64,000 nucleotides of DNA, from NCBI GenBank assembly GCA_050739895.1, contig JBOICK010000018.1, positions 1 to 64,000 on the forward strand, read 5' to 3'. Below the pieces are notes generated by a model. That model saw only the letters and a list, made by a program, of their open reading frames with translations. It ran no database searches and had not been told where the DNA came from. This DNA is from Stenotrophobium sp050739895 (GTDB lineage Bacteria; Pseudomonadota; Gammaproteobacteria; Nevskiales; Nevskiaceae). The position numbers and the translations under genes are program-made. Below are positions 26,528 to 35,686 of the stretch, piece after piece. Positions within the stretch are counted from its first letter, which is position 1; the number at the start of each line of letters is the position of its first letter.

Positions 26528-28330
26528 ATGGATTACGCTGCAATTCTGAATCAGGCTCCGCTCGCCGCGCACATGCCGGAGGCGACCCTGCGGCGGCTGG
26601 TCGACCTCGCCGAGCCGCTGCACTTGCAGGGCGGCGAGTATCTTTATGCCGAAGGCGACGCGCCCGATTATTTTTATGTAGTGGTGAGCGGCCGCCTGCG
26701 CGTGTCCAACAAGGACGCGCTGGTCGGCTATATCGCGTTCGGCGAGCCGGTTGGTGAGGCCGGCGTGATTTCCGGCGAGCTGCGCAATTCTACGGTGCGT
26801 GCCGTGCGCGACAGCGTGGTGCTGCGCTTGCCTCGTGTCGAGTTTCTCGACTTTCTCAATAACCACGCTGCCGCCGCGGTTGCGCTGACCCGTCGCCTCA
26901 TATTTCGCCTGCGCCAGAGTCGCCGCGAACGTGAACTTTCGGCGACCTTCGGCCAGAGTACCTTTGCGATATTTCCGGCTTCGCACGATGCGCCGGCGAT
27001 GGAGTTGGCGGAAATACTCGCGCGCGGACTGTCAGGCTGGCCCGCGGTGCGCGTGATCGGCACCGCGCATGTCGATGCGATGTTCGGAGCGGGCAGTGCG
27101 CAAGCGCCGTATTCCGACCTTGCGGCATCGCGCAGGCTAACGGAATGGTTCTGCGCGCTGGAGCGCAAGCACCGGCATCTGATCTTCGTCGCCGACCGCG
27201 ACGATAGTCCCTGGGCACTGCGCTGTCTGCGGCAGGCCGATCGCGTCCTGGTGCTGGCCGAAGCCGCGGCAGCGCCGGTCCAGGTACCGGCGCTTAGCGA
27301 GTGGCGCGGCGAAGAATTACCCCTGGCGCCGGTGGAACTGGTGCTGCTGCGCTCCGAAGGCGACCCCGCGCCGCATACGCTGAACTGGAAAGAGGCCACC
27401 GGCGCCCGCGCGCACTATTACCTGCACCCCTGGGACGAGCGCGAGCTCGATGCGATCACGCGCCAGATCACCGGACGCGGCGTGGGTCTGGTGCTGGGCG
27501 GCGGCGGCGCCAGGGGCTTCGCCCACATTGGCCTGCTGCGTGCGCTCGAGCAGTTGCAGATCCCGGTGGACGTCTGCGGCGGCACCAGCATGGGCGCTTT
27601 CGTTGCGGCGATGACCGCCTGCGGGTTTGACAGCGTGCAGATGGCGCAGATCGCGCGCGAAACTTTCGTCGAGAACAATTACCTCAACGATTACACGATG
27701 CCGCGGGTATCGTTTATCAAGGCTCGAAAATTCCTGCGCCGCCTGCGCGAGGTTTTCGGCGATCGCCATATCGAGGAACTGCGCCGCTGCTTCTACTGCA
27801 TTTCCACCAACCTCAGTACCGGTTCAGCTGTCGTGCACGATTCCGGACCGCTCGCAGAATGGGTCGGCAGCAGCATGGCGGTTCCCGGCGTGGCGCCGCC
27901 CATCGCCTGGCAGGGAGATCTGTTATGCGATGGCGGCGTGGTGGACAATCTGCCGACAGATGTCATGCAAAGCATGGAACGTGGCGCCATCATCGCCTGC
28001 AGCGTCAGTGCCACCGGAGATATCAGCCTGCCAGGCGCCGGTGCTCACTATCCCGATCCGGAAGCGATGCTGCAGCGCCAGCGTCCCAAGCAGGCGCGGA
28101 TGCCGAAGCTCAGTGAAATCCTGATGCGCAGCGCCACACTTGCCAGCGACACTACGCTGGCAAGCGCAGCGGCGGAGCGCGCTGACATTTTCATGCTGAT
28201 GCCGGTGCAACAGTTCGGCATGTTCGATTGGCCGGCGCTCGATCAGTTGATCGAGATCGGCTATGAGGAGGGGATGAAGTTGTTGACGCCTTTGCGCGCC
28301 CAGTTGTTGCACACTGGCGCAGTCGTATAA
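26528..28330 (+). CDS. Cyclic nucleotide-binding domain / patatin-like phospholipase (NTE-like)
   Basis: 600 residues. CNMP-binding fold at ~18-130 (GGEYLYAEGDAPDYFYVVVS; GEPVGEAGVISG). A middle Rossmann-like region (~140-300) follows, then a patatin domain with oxyanion loop GGGGARG (~321), nucleophile GTSMG (Ser ~355) and DGG (~468, catalytic Asp). The layout resembles neuropathy target esterase-type lysophospholipases. In the inner-membrane/cytosol face it would hydrolyse phospholipid acyl chains, perhaps under nucleotide control. Last gene of the envelope/lipid block. Confidence 0.87.
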   Translation: MDYAAILNQAPLAAHMPEATLRRLVDLAEPLHLQGGEYLYAEGDAPDYFYVVVSGRLRVSNKDALVGYIAFGEPVGEAGVISGELRNSTVRAVRDSVVLRLPRVEFLDFLNNHAAAAVALTRRLIFRLRQSRRERELSATFGQSTFAIFPASHDAPAMELAEILARGLSGWPAVRVIGTAHVDAMFGAGSAQAPYSDLAASRRLTEWFCALERKHRHLIFVADRDDSPWALRCLRQADRVLVLAEAAAAPVQVPALSEWRGEELPLAPVELVLLRSEGDPAPHTLNWKEATGARAHYYLHPWDERELDAITRQITGRGVGLVLGGGGARGFAHIGLLRALEQLQIPVDVCGGTSMGAFVAAMTACGFDSVQMAQIARETFVENNYLNDYTMPRVSFIKARKFLRRLREVFGDRHIEELRRCFYCISTNLSTGSAVVHDSGPLAEWVGSSMAVPGVAPPIAWQGDLLCDGGVVDNLPTDVMQSMERGAIIACSVSATGDISLPGAGAHYPDPEAMLQRQRPKQARMPKLSEILMRSATLASDTTLASAAAERADIFMLMPVQQFGMFDWPALDQLIEIGYEEGMKLLTPLRAQLLHTGAVV

Positions 28331-28414
28331 TCTTTTACTGGAATCTGCGCATGATCGGAAATTTTGTCATGCTGGCGAAGTCTGGCAGCTAGGTATCGTA
28401 GCGATTCACACTGC

Positions 28415-28442
28415 AATTCCGGATTCCAGCGTGTCCCGGAAT
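28415..28442. repeat. Intergenic inverted repeat ATTCCGG...CCGGAAT
   Basis: ATTCCGG and CCGGAAT are separated by 13 bases (28416-28422 and 28436-28442). This resembles the GGATTCC...GGAATCAC type dispersed hairpins in many proteobacteria, but I cannot count copies. No T-run follows, so I do not call a terminator. Confidence 0.4.
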
Positions 28443-28480
28443 CACGACTTTAATTTCACTAACGGAATGAAACTGAATTT

Positions 28481-28684
28481 ATGCACGCAGTCCTGTGGCC
28501 CTTGATGTTCGCACTGTTCACGGTGCCGGTGATGATCTGGCAGTGGCGGCGCGCACGCCGCGAGGCGATCGAGCGCCTGCGCGAGGAATTCCAGCGACGG
28601 ATTGCTCAGCGGGTGCTGGAGCAATTGAGTGGCAGGCCGCAGCCAGATACCGAGGGCAGTAAAGGCGTCGCGCAAAAAAAATAG
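28481..28684 (+). CDS. Small single-pass membrane protein, hypothetical
   Basis: 67 residues: one N-terminal hydrophobic segment (AVLWPLMFALFTVPVMIW), then a basic amphipathic helix (RRARREAIERLREEFQRRIA). Ribosome site weak. Convergent with the hypothetical gene ending at 28726. Function unknown. Confidence 0.5.
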   Translation: MHAVLWPLMFALFTVPVMIWQWRRARREAIERLREEFQRRIAQRVLEQLSGRPQPDTEGSKGVAQKK

Positions 28685-28725
28685 CGAAAATCCAGTCGTG
28701 TCCGATGACCGGATGGCTCGCTTCA

Positions 28726-29913
28726 CTACGTGATTCCAGTCGCAGCCAGTGCCGGCGACAGGCCCTGCGCCGCAGCCATCTGGACAATCCGGCGGTCCAG
28801 GTCCAGGTCCACGCCGCGGAATCCATCCACCACTTCGATAAATTCGCATTGCTTGGCGAAAGGCATGCGCCGGACGATATCCATCATCGGCTCCCACAGT
28901 TCGCCAACCAGCACGGCCTGCACGGCGCGCTCTATGGCTTCGCGTGACAGACGCGTGGCGGCGATGGCAAACGCGGTGCGTGTCGCATCGTCCAGCTTCT
29001 CCACCAGTGGCAAGACGGTGCGCCACAAGGCGTCGCGATCAGCGGCTTGCAACACACTATCCAGCAACTGCGGGTTGTCGCGCAGGATGGGCAGATTGGC
29101 GACCTTGCGCTGATTTTCCTCGGACAGGCTGGCGACCACCGGCAGCAGATCACCCCACAAACCCTGCCGCTGGACCCGATGGATGATGCGCGCGAGTACC
29201 GCGTCCTCCTGCGCGGCTGCGAGGTCGCCCAGTTCGCGTTTGAGCGAATAGCTGACGCTGGTGATCAGCGACAGGATTTCGTCCAACAGATCGACCTTGT
29301 CGTCCAGCACCAGCAGCATGGCCTTGCGGCGGCGCTCCAGCGGCAACATCCGGATCAGATGATCGAGCTGGTTCCTCGAATCGACAAAAAAAGCGATGCG
29401 CAGCAGTTCGGCTTCATCCGTCACTGCATCAAGTACCGCCTGTATCGCCTCATCGGAGATGAAATCAACGAAACGTCCGACTGTCGGATAGCTGCCTTGC
29501 TGGATCAACGCCAGCGCGATCGCCACGACATTCTTCACTGGCATCAACCGGATCAGGTCGCGTGCGCGTCTTGGGTCGAGATGCACACAGATGTTTGCGA
29601 TGAATTGCGGTGACAGGTGAACCGCACTGAGGATGGCGCGCTTGGCCGGCATCTCGCCAACCACGCGCGCACTCAGCATGGGTCCGAAAGCGCGACATAG
29701 TGGGATCACCATGATCACCGGCAATTGCGCCGCCACGGCGGCGAGCCGGCGGAATACCAGCTGATCTTGTGCGAACAGGCGTTCGCTGACTGCATCGCGC
29801 AGGCGCCGCAACTGCGTCTCCGGCAGGTTGCCGAGAAATGCCAGCGTTGTGCTATCAGCGCCGAGTAGTTGACTCAGCTTGACTGACTCTGCGCGCGCCG
29901 CCAGTCCGCTCAT
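28726..29913 (-). CDS. Conserved hypothetical helical-repeat protein
   Basis: 395 residues from the Met at 29913, whose ATG overlaps the stop of the preceding small gene. Almost entirely alpha-helical with repeated segments of similar form (QFIANICVHLDPRRARDLI; AIALALIQQGSYPTVGRFVD; LLPVVASLSEENQRKVANLP). It looks like a solenoid of HEAT- or MgtE-N-like helices. No signal peptide or membrane segment apart from a moderately hydrophobic patch (AVAAQLPVIMVIPLCRAFG). No function recognised. Confidence 0.62.
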   Translation of the reverse strand: MSGLAARAESVKLSQLLGADSTTLAFLGNLPETQLRRLRDAVSERLFAQDQLVFRRLAAVAAQLPVIMVIPLCRAFGPMLSARVVGEMPAKRAILSAVHLSPQFIANICVHLDPRRARDLIRLMPVKNVVAIALALIQQGSYPTVGRFVDFISDEAIQAVLDAVTDEAELLRIAFFVDSRNQLDHLIRMLPLERRRKAMLLVLDDKVDLLDEILSLITSVSYSLKRELGDLAAAQEDAVLARIIHRVQRQGLWGDLLPVVASLSEENQRKVANLPILRDNPQLLDSVLQAADRDALWRTVLPLVEKLDDATRTAFAIAATRLSREAIERAVQAVLVGELWEPMMDIVRRMPFAKQCEFIEVVDGFRGVDLDLDRRIVQMAAAQGLSPALAATGIT

Positions 29914-30131
29914 GTGCGCGCCGCCAGCTTGCCAAGAATCAGCGAGCGCAGAGGCTGCGGCAACGCGCGGCGCAGAGCGACGGTGACTTCTTCGCGCTGG
30001 TGCTTGCAAGCCTCGTCTATGGCGTGCTCCAGCTGAGCGAGTTCGGACGCTGACAGGCCGGACAGGGCAGACAGCGTTGCCGCGGGCCGCCGCAGTTTCG
30101 CGGCAATGTTCTCGAAGGCTCGTGTTTCCAT
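29910..30131 (-). CDS. Small hypothetical protein coupled to the helical-repeat gene
   Basis: 73 residues (METRAFENIAAKLRRPAATL). Helical, charged. Ends in an ATGA overlap with the downstream gene, so probably a partner or regulator of it. Upstream GGAG lies 5' of the start. No family recognised. Confidence 0.55.
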   Translation of the reverse strand: METRAFENIAAKLRRPAATLSALSGLSASELAQLEHAIDEACKHQREEVTVALRRALPQPLRSLILGKLAART

Positions 30132-30171
30132 GGTCAGGCTCCTGTTTTTTCCGTTATGGGCATGCGCATGA

Positions 30172-30585
30172 TCAGTCTCGGCGCGACCACAGTCGCATGA
30201 TCAGCGCCACGCCCAGTCCCCAGACGCCGTTGAGCAGCAGCGCACCGATGATGATTTTCGGATCCCAGCCGCCGGCCATGCCCATGCCCTTGAGCGGCAT
30301 CACCACGAACCACGCGACCGCGCTGGGACCGATGGCGCCGATCACAGCGGCGCGCAGCCAGAATGCGCCGCCTCTGGCATTGGCGATCAGCAGCCACAGC
30401 ACTATGCCCCAGACGCCACCCCAGAACGACAGCGAAATCACTTGCGGGATGTGCAGCGGCGCGGTGGCCGCCATCGCGTAGGGAGCGTGCGGCGCGATGC
30501 CGGCCATGTAAAGCAATCCGAGCAGCCCCTGATGAAACACCAGAGTGGAAACGAAACCGGCGACGAACGACTTGAGGTGCTGCAT
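30172..30585 (-). CDS. Four-helix membrane protein, hypothetical
   Basis: 137 residues with about four hydrophobic segments (FVAGFVSTLVFHQGLLGLLY; VISLSFWGGVWGIVLWLLIA; AVIGAIGPSAVAWFVV; IIIGALLLNGVWGLGVALIM). Ribosome site GGAGC before the start. Similar small proteins of unknown role are common in proteobacteria. 40 bp upstream of the 73-residue gene, same direction, so the three form an operon. Confidence 0.62.
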   Translation of the reverse strand: MQHLKSFVAGFVSTLVFHQGLLGLLYMAGIAPHAPYAMAATAPLHIPQVISLSFWGGVWGIVLWLLIANARGGAFWLRAAVIGAIGPSAVAWFVVMPLKGMGMAGGWDPKIIIGALLLNGVWGLGVALIMRLWSRRD

Positions 30586-30718
30586 CTGGCGCTCCTATGG
30601 AAGACGGTGAGACCGCTGTCAGTGTAAAACGGTTTGTCGCTTGGCGGAAACAGGCGGAAACAGGCGGGAAGCGGTGCTTGCGGTTAGGCTAACGACCTTT
30701 GCGATACAGGTTTGCGGC

Positions 30719-31894
30719 ATGCAATACGACGTTCTGATCATCGGTGCGGGCGCCGCTGGCCTGATGTGTGCGCTCACTGCGGGGCAGCGCGGCCGGCGTG
30801 TGCTGGTGATCGAGCATGCCAATCGAGCCGGCAAGAAAATCCTGATGTCCGGTGGCGGGCGCTGCAATTTCACCAACCTGCACACGACTTCGGCCAATTT
30901 TCTCTCGGAAAATCCGCACTTCTGCAAATCCGCGCTGGCTCGTTATACACCGCATGATTTCATCGCGATGGTCGAACGCCACGGCATCGCTTATCACGAG
31001 AAAGAGCTGGGGCAACTGTTCTGTGACGAATCATCGCGGCAGATCGTGCGCATGCTCCTGGATGAGTGCGCAGCGGTGAATGTACGCATCGAAGTCAATT
31101 GCGAGGTGGAGCGGGTGCAGCGCAGCGAGGGTGGCTACAGGTTGTTCACCGCGCTCGGCACATTCGCGGCGCCGTCACTGGTGGTGGCAACGGGCGGTTT
31201 GTCGATTCCCACTATGGGCGCCAGCGGCTTTGCCTACGAACTGGCGCGTCAGTTCAATCATGCAGTGCTGCCGACGCGCGCCGGGCTGGTGCCGCTGACG
31301 CTCAGTGGCAAACATATGGAGCATTACGCCGATCTCAGCGGCGTGGCGCTGATGGTGGAGAGCGGCTGCAACCAGCAGCGCTTCCGCGCTGGCATGCTGA
31401 TTACCCATCGCGGCATCAGCGGCCCGGCGATCTTGCAAATCTCATCCTACTGGAAACCCGGTGACGATCTGCGCGTAAACCTGTTGCCCGACGATGATGC
31501 CTCTGAATTGCTCGGCACGCAGCAGGAGGCGCGTCCGTTGGCAGAGTTCAGGACAGTGTTGGCCGATCTGCTGCCCAAGAGGCTGGCCCAGCGGATCTGC
31601 GAAATCTGGGTGGTGTCGAAGCCGATGCGGCAGTACCGCAAGTCCGAACTGCACCATATCGCCGGGTTGCTGCAATCCTGGCCGATTACCGCCAGCGGCA
31701 CTGAGGGTTATCGCACCGCCGAAGTCACTCTGGGCGGCATCTCCACTGACGAACTGTCCTCGGCGACGCTGGCCTCAAAAAAGACTCCGGGCCTGTATTT
31801 TGTCGGCGAAGCGGTGGATGTGACCGGCCATCTCGGCGGCTACAATTTCCAGTGGGCCTGGGCTTCCGGCCACGCCGCCGGGCAGGCGGTGTGA
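30719..31894 (+). CDS. NAD(P)/FAD-dependent oxidoreductase, BaiN/HI0933 (YhiN) family
   Basis: 391 residues. Start at 30719 (MQYDVLIIGAGAAGLMCALT: Rossmann GxGxxG FAD site); an earlier Met at 30641 adds a non-conserved 26-residue leader. Family motifs GKKILMSGGGRCNFTN, VVATGGLSIPTMGASG and the C-terminal FAD loop GEAVDVTGHLGGYNFQWAW. Cytoplasmic flavoprotein; the substrate of this family in most bacteria is unknown. Convergent with the hydrolase gene (15 bp). Confidence 0.85.
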   Translation: MQYDVLIIGAGAAGLMCALTAGQRGRRVLVIEHANRAGKKILMSGGGRCNFTNLHTTSANFLSENPHFCKSALARYTPHDFIAMVERHGIAYHEKELGQLFCDESSRQIVRMLLDECAAVNVRIEVNCEVERVQRSEGGYRLFTALGTFAAPSLVVATGGLSIPTMGASGFAYELARQFNHAVLPTRAGLVPLTLSGKHMEHYADLSGVALMVESGCNQQRFRAGMLITHRGISGPAILQISSYWKPGDDLRVNLLPDDDASELLGTQQEARPLAEFRTVLADLLPKRLAQRICEIWVVSKPMRQYRKSELHHIAGLLQSWPITASGTEGYRTAEVTLGGISTDELSSATLASKKTPGLYFVGEAVDVTGHLGGYNFQWAWASGHAAGQAV

Positions 31895-31909
31895 CCTGGA
31901 AAGTTCGTT

Positions 31910-33880
31910 TCAGTTTTGCAATGCCGAGGCCGGAACCGCCGGGATGACGACGCTGGACGGATGTGTGGCGTCGCTGTAGATCGTCAGTGTACCGACTGCC
32001 GAGTTGAGCAGTGTAGGCACCGGCGGCACGCCCTGCGGCAGGTCGCTGGCACCGATCGCCACACGCAGGCTGTGACCCTTGGCGATCATCGCGCTGGTCG
32101 GGAAGATTTCCACCGGCACCAGCACCGGCGTGCCGCTGGTCAGCGGCTGCACCGATGCCTGGGTAAACGGATGCCAGGGCTGGATCATCAGGCCGTTCAT
32201 GTAGCGTGAACGGCTGGCGTCCACCGCGCGCAGCGAGGCAGTCTGGAGGCCATTGGTGAGCGCGGTGACGTTGCCGCTGCCGTCGACATCATCCACCCGC
32301 ACCGACAGGCCGGCGTCGCTGGCGGTAGTCGAGATCCAGACGTCGGCTTCGATCGGACCGTTCAGATAAGTATCCGCGGGCATCGGTGCAGTCTGGTAAG
32401 TAACATCGGTCAACTCAGCCACGCTGTCATCGGTCTGACACGGCAGCGGAATATAGCCGGTGATACCGGCCGTCCACTGATCCGTGCTGATTGAGCACAG
32501 GCCATTGAGAGGCTCCTGCACCACCGAGTTCGAGGCTTCGCCCGCCACCGGCGCGGTTGTGGATAAGCTCTTGTCACCATGCAGATACAGCTTCTGCGCC
32601 TGCACCTGTGGATTCGGCCAGTCGGTAGAAGTCACGTAATGGCCATAGCCGGTGACGAACTGGGTCACATTCGGCAGTTTGTCGGCGCCTACGTTCATGC
32701 CTTTAACATACTGGTCGAACCATTGAAGTTCGATGTGATCGAGCACCGGAACATTGTCCACGGGTAGTCCGGTGCCGGTCGCGGCCTGCAAGTGGGTCCA
32801 CGGTCCGATCAGTAGTTTGGCCGGCACATGCGTCTTGAGCGTCTCGTAGGTCAGGGGCTCGCTGCGTTGGAACAGGTCGTGCAAGCCGCCGACGACGAAG
32901 GTCGGCACATTGATCTTGCCGTCGTTCTCCAGCGGTGAGCGAATCGCCCAGAAATCGCCGTCATAAGCGGTGGCGGGTGTCCCTGCCAGTGCGTTCAGGA
33001 TGGTCGGGGCCTGAAATGCGGTGACGTTGAGAATATGCGACAGCACAATCGGAATGCCGGTCTGCGGATCGGTCAGGGCCGTCGGATCGGTCACGCCCAG
33101 CGCCGAGACCAGCCCCAGCCAGATCGGGATGAAAGTGGGATTAACCTGCCCGCCGGTGAACACGATATCGCGGTAGCCGTCGCCGATCGGTACGATCGGG
33201 AAGGCGGCTTTAACCACCGGGTGATCCTGCGCTGCGGTGATGACCGCGGTGATGCCAAGATATGACACGCCGTAGAGGCCGATGGCGCCGTTGCTCCAGG
33301 TCTGTTGCGTGACCCAGTTCACTACGTTGCCGTAGTCCGACTGCTCGGTTGCGCCGAAAGCCTCCCAGGTGCCCTGAGATTGCCCGGTGCCTCGCACATC
33401 CACCACTACTGTTACATAGCCGTGTTCAACAATGTACGGATCGGCACCACCCAGCGCAGCACCCACACTGCCGGCAAATGAATCGGCACCGCCGTTGTAG
33501 GAGGTCTGGACCAACAAGGCAGGGAAGGTGCCGTCAACGGCCTTGCCGCTGCTGTCGGCAGGCAGGCTCACATAGGCGGCAAGCTGGGTGCCGTCCGGCA
33601 TTGTGATGTACTGAACATTCTGTGACACGGTCCCGGGGTAAAGCGTCGGCGGATCGTAGTTCACCCACTTTGCACCAGCGTTGCTGGTGATGGACGTGCC
33701 GGGTTGACTGGTCAGGGCGCGTGTGCCGAGTGTGGTCCAACTGGCTGTTGCGCTTGAGGCCGGGACGGAATCCGCAGCTGGCGTGGATGATGGACTGCAG
33801 CCGGTCAGGGTGACCGCAACGCTCAAAAGCGCCGGAGTCAGACATGTTGTTGTGACAAGCTTTGTAAGGCGCACACCCAT
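31910..33880 (-). CDS. CocE/NonD-type hydrolase, lipoprotein
   Basis: 656 residues from the Met at 33880 (ribosome site GGAG; an earlier Met at 33904 is weaker). Lipobox-type N-terminus ending VTLTGCSPSS predicts an acylated Cys near residue 28. The alpha/beta hydrolase domain has VVVDVRGTGQSQG and GVSYLG (nucleophile Ser in GxSxxG). His is expected in the C-terminal part of this fold (GGLHDLF). A jelly-roll domain follows (ADVWISTTASDAGLSVRV), as in X-Pro dipeptidyl-peptidase/CocE. Hydrolyses an ester or peptide bond of unknown substrate, probably on the outer membrane. Confidence 0.82.
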   Translation of the reverse strand: MGVRLTKLVTTTCLTPALLSVAVTLTGCSPSSTPAADSVPASSATASWTTLGTRALTSQPGTSITSNAGAKWVNYDPPTLYPGTVSQNVQYITMPDGTQLAAYVSLPADSSGKAVDGTFPALLVQTSYNGGADSFAGSVGAALGGADPYIVEHGYVTVVVDVRGTGQSQGTWEAFGATEQSDYGNVVNWVTQQTWSNGAIGLYGVSYLGITAVITAAQDHPVVKAAFPIVPIGDGYRDIVFTGGQVNPTFIPIWLGLVSALGVTDPTALTDPQTGIPIVLSHILNVTAFQAPTILNALAGTPATAYDGDFWAIRSPLENDGKINVPTFVVGGLHDLFQRSEPLTYETLKTHVPAKLLIGPWTHLQAATGTGLPVDNVPVLDHIELQWFDQYVKGMNVGADKLPNVTQFVTGYGHYVTSTDWPNPQVQAQKLYLHGDKSLSTTAPVAGEASNSVVQEPLNGLCSISTDQWTAGITGYIPLPCQTDDSVAELTDVTYQTAPMPADTYLNGPIEADVWISTTASDAGLSVRVDDVDGSGNVTALTNGLQTASLRAVDASRSRYMNGLMIQPWHPFTQASVQPLTSGTPVLVPVEIFPTSAMIAKGHSLRVAIGASDLPQGVPPVPTLLNSAVGTLTIYSDATHPSSVVIPAVPASALQN

Positions 33881-34066
33881 TTCAATCTCCACGGGCCCGG
33901 TCAATGATCGGGCGGATTCTAGGGGATCAGCGGTACGGGTTCATTTGCCATGGAGCCAAACGGGCTTGGCCGGTAGGTAATATCTACAATTTTCGTCTGG
34001 TGGTGATGCCGTCGCATTTTTCAGATCGACTGGCTAGAGTGACGCACGAGATATTTGGAGAATGTC

Positions 34067-34462
34067 ATGGATTACGAATGCACGGCGCTGGTGACCTTGT
34101 TGTCACTATTGTTTTATTGGGTGGTGATGTTCAACGTCGGCCGCGCGCGCGGTAAATACGGAGTGAAAGCGCCGGCCATCAGTGGCGATCCTGCGTTTGA
34201 CCGCGTTTTCCGCGTGCACCAGAACACCATGGAAGCCTTGGTCCTGCAGTTGCCATCGCTATGGTTGTTCGCAATCTATGTGTCGGATTGCTGGGCAGCA
34301 GGCCTAGGGCTGGTATGGATATTGGGGCGCATCATCTATGCACGCGCCTACTATGCTGATGCCGGCAAACGTGGGACCGGGATGCTGATTTTGACACTGG
34401 CCAACGCCGTTTTGTTTCTTGGCGCGCTGATTTCGTTGGGACTGGGGATTTACCGCTCGTGA
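34067..34462 (+). CDS. MAPEG family membrane protein
   Basis: 131 residues from the Met at 34067 (GGAGAA at the right distance; a Met 12 bases earlier would place the GGAG inside the gene). Four membrane helices and the MAPEG signature FRVHQNTMEALVLQLPSLWL with GRIIYARAYYADAGKRGTG. Family members are microsomal glutathione S-transferase/eicosanoid-type enzymes; bacterial role uncertain. Confidence 0.82.
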   Translation: MDYECTALVTLLSLLFYWVVMFNVGRARGKYGVKAPAISGDPAFDRVFRVHQNTMEALVLQLPSLWLFAIYVSDCWAAGLGLVWILGRIIYARAYYADAGKRGTGMLILTLANAVLFLGALISLGLGIYRS

Positions 34463-34473
34463 CAGCAGGCATG

Positions 34474-34500
34474 AAAATGGCCAGCATTGCCGGCCATTTT
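34474..34500. terminator. Bidirectional terminator between MAPEG and acyl-CoA dehydrogenase genes
   Basis: AAAATGGCC and GGCCATTTT form a perfect 9-bp stem with a 9-base loop. A-run on one side and T-run on the other serve both convergent genes. Confidence 0.7.
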
Positions 34501-34516
34501 CGAGGGTGATACCGCG

Positions 34517-35659
34517 TCAACCACGGCCGACCAAAGAGCGCGCGATCACTTCCTTCATGATTTCCGAAGTGCCGCCGTAAATGCGCTGGATGCGCGCGTC
34601 GGCGTAGTAGCGCGAGATCGGGTACTCGGTCATGTAGCCGTAGCCGCCGAACAGCTGCAGGCAGGCGTCGGTGACGCGGCCTTCCATCTCGGTGGTGGCG
34701 AGCTTGATCATCGCCGCGGTCGGCACGTCGAGTTTGCCCTCGGCGTACTGGGCGTTGCACTTCTCGACGAAGGCGCGGTGCACTTCGATGTCAGTCTTGC
34801 ACTTCGCCAGTTCAAAGCGCGTGTTCTGCATCGACGCGATGCTGACGCCGAAAGCCTTGCGCGTCATGGTGTATTCGATGGCTTTTTCCAGCGCGCCCTG
34901 GGCGTGGCCGACGGCGGAGACCGCCAGCACCAGGCGTTCGCGCGGCAGTTCGTCAATCAGGTGGCCGAAGCCGCCGCCGACGCGGCCGAGCACTTCATCC
35001 GCGCCAACTTTCACGTTGTCGAAAAACAGTTCCGAGGTATCCGCGCTGTGCAGGCCAATCTTGTCCAGATTGCGGCCGCGCTTGAAGCCGGGCAGGGATG
35101 TGTCGAGCGTGAACAGCGTCGTGCCCTTGGCGCCGGCTTTGGGGTCGGTCTTGGTCGCCAGCACTACCACGCCGGCGTTCTGGCCGTTGGTGATGAAGGT
35201 CTTGGAGCCGTTGATGAGGTAGTGATCTCCGTCCAGCGTTGCGCTGGTCTTGATGCCTTGCAGGTCGGACCCTGCACCCGGTTCGGACATGCCGATGGCG
35301 CCGATGCATTCGCCAGTCGCCATGCGCGGCAGGTATTTCTTCTTCTGCACTTCAGTGCCCAGATGCAGGATGTAAGGCGCGGCGATGTCCGAGTGCACTG
35401 TGAGATTCGACGCCAGCGCGAGGAAACCCATGCGCGCTGCTTCCTCGACCACCACGCAGGAAAACTCGAACGGTGCACCGATGCCGCCGTATTCCTCCGG
35501 CTGGTCTACGCACAGCAGTCCGGCTTCGCCCATCTTCAGGTACAGCGATTTCGGCAGGATGCCGTCACGCTCCCATTGCTCGTAGTTGGGCTCGACGTGG
35601 TTTTTCAAAAAGCGCACGACATTGTCGCGAAAGAGTTCGATTTCAGCGTGATTGCTCAT
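34517..35659 (-). CDS. Acyl-CoA dehydrogenase
   Basis: 380 residues, full-length for the family. FAD/CoA motifs: GAIGMSEPGAGSDLQGIKT, NGSKTFITNG, and C-terminal QLFGGYGYMTEYPISRYYAD with the catalytic base in RIYGGTSEIMKEVI. Catalyses the first step of beta-oxidation-type reactions, passing electrons to ETF. Long-chain type by overall look; chain length not decidable. Downstream hairpin terminator. Confidence 0.92.
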   Translation of the reverse strand: MSNHAEIELFRDNVVRFLKNHVEPNYEQWERDGILPKSLYLKMGEAGLLCVDQPEEYGGIGAPFEFSCVVVEEAARMGFLALASNLTVHSDIAAPYILHLGTEVQKKKYLPRMATGECIGAIGMSEPGAGSDLQGIKTSATLDGDHYLINGSKTFITNGQNAGVVVLATKTDPKAGAKGTTLFTLDTSLPGFKRGRNLDKIGLHSADTSELFFDNVKVGADEVLGRVGGGFGHLIDELPRERLVLAVSAVGHAQGALEKAIEYTMTRKAFGVSIASMQNTRFELAKCKTDIEVHRAFVEKCNAQYAEGKLDVPTAAMIKLATTEMEGRVTDACLQLFGGYGYMTEYPISRYYADARIQRIYGGTSEIMKEVIARSLVGRG

Positions 35660-35686
35660 GGTCTGTTTTGTTGTGAAAGTCAGTGA

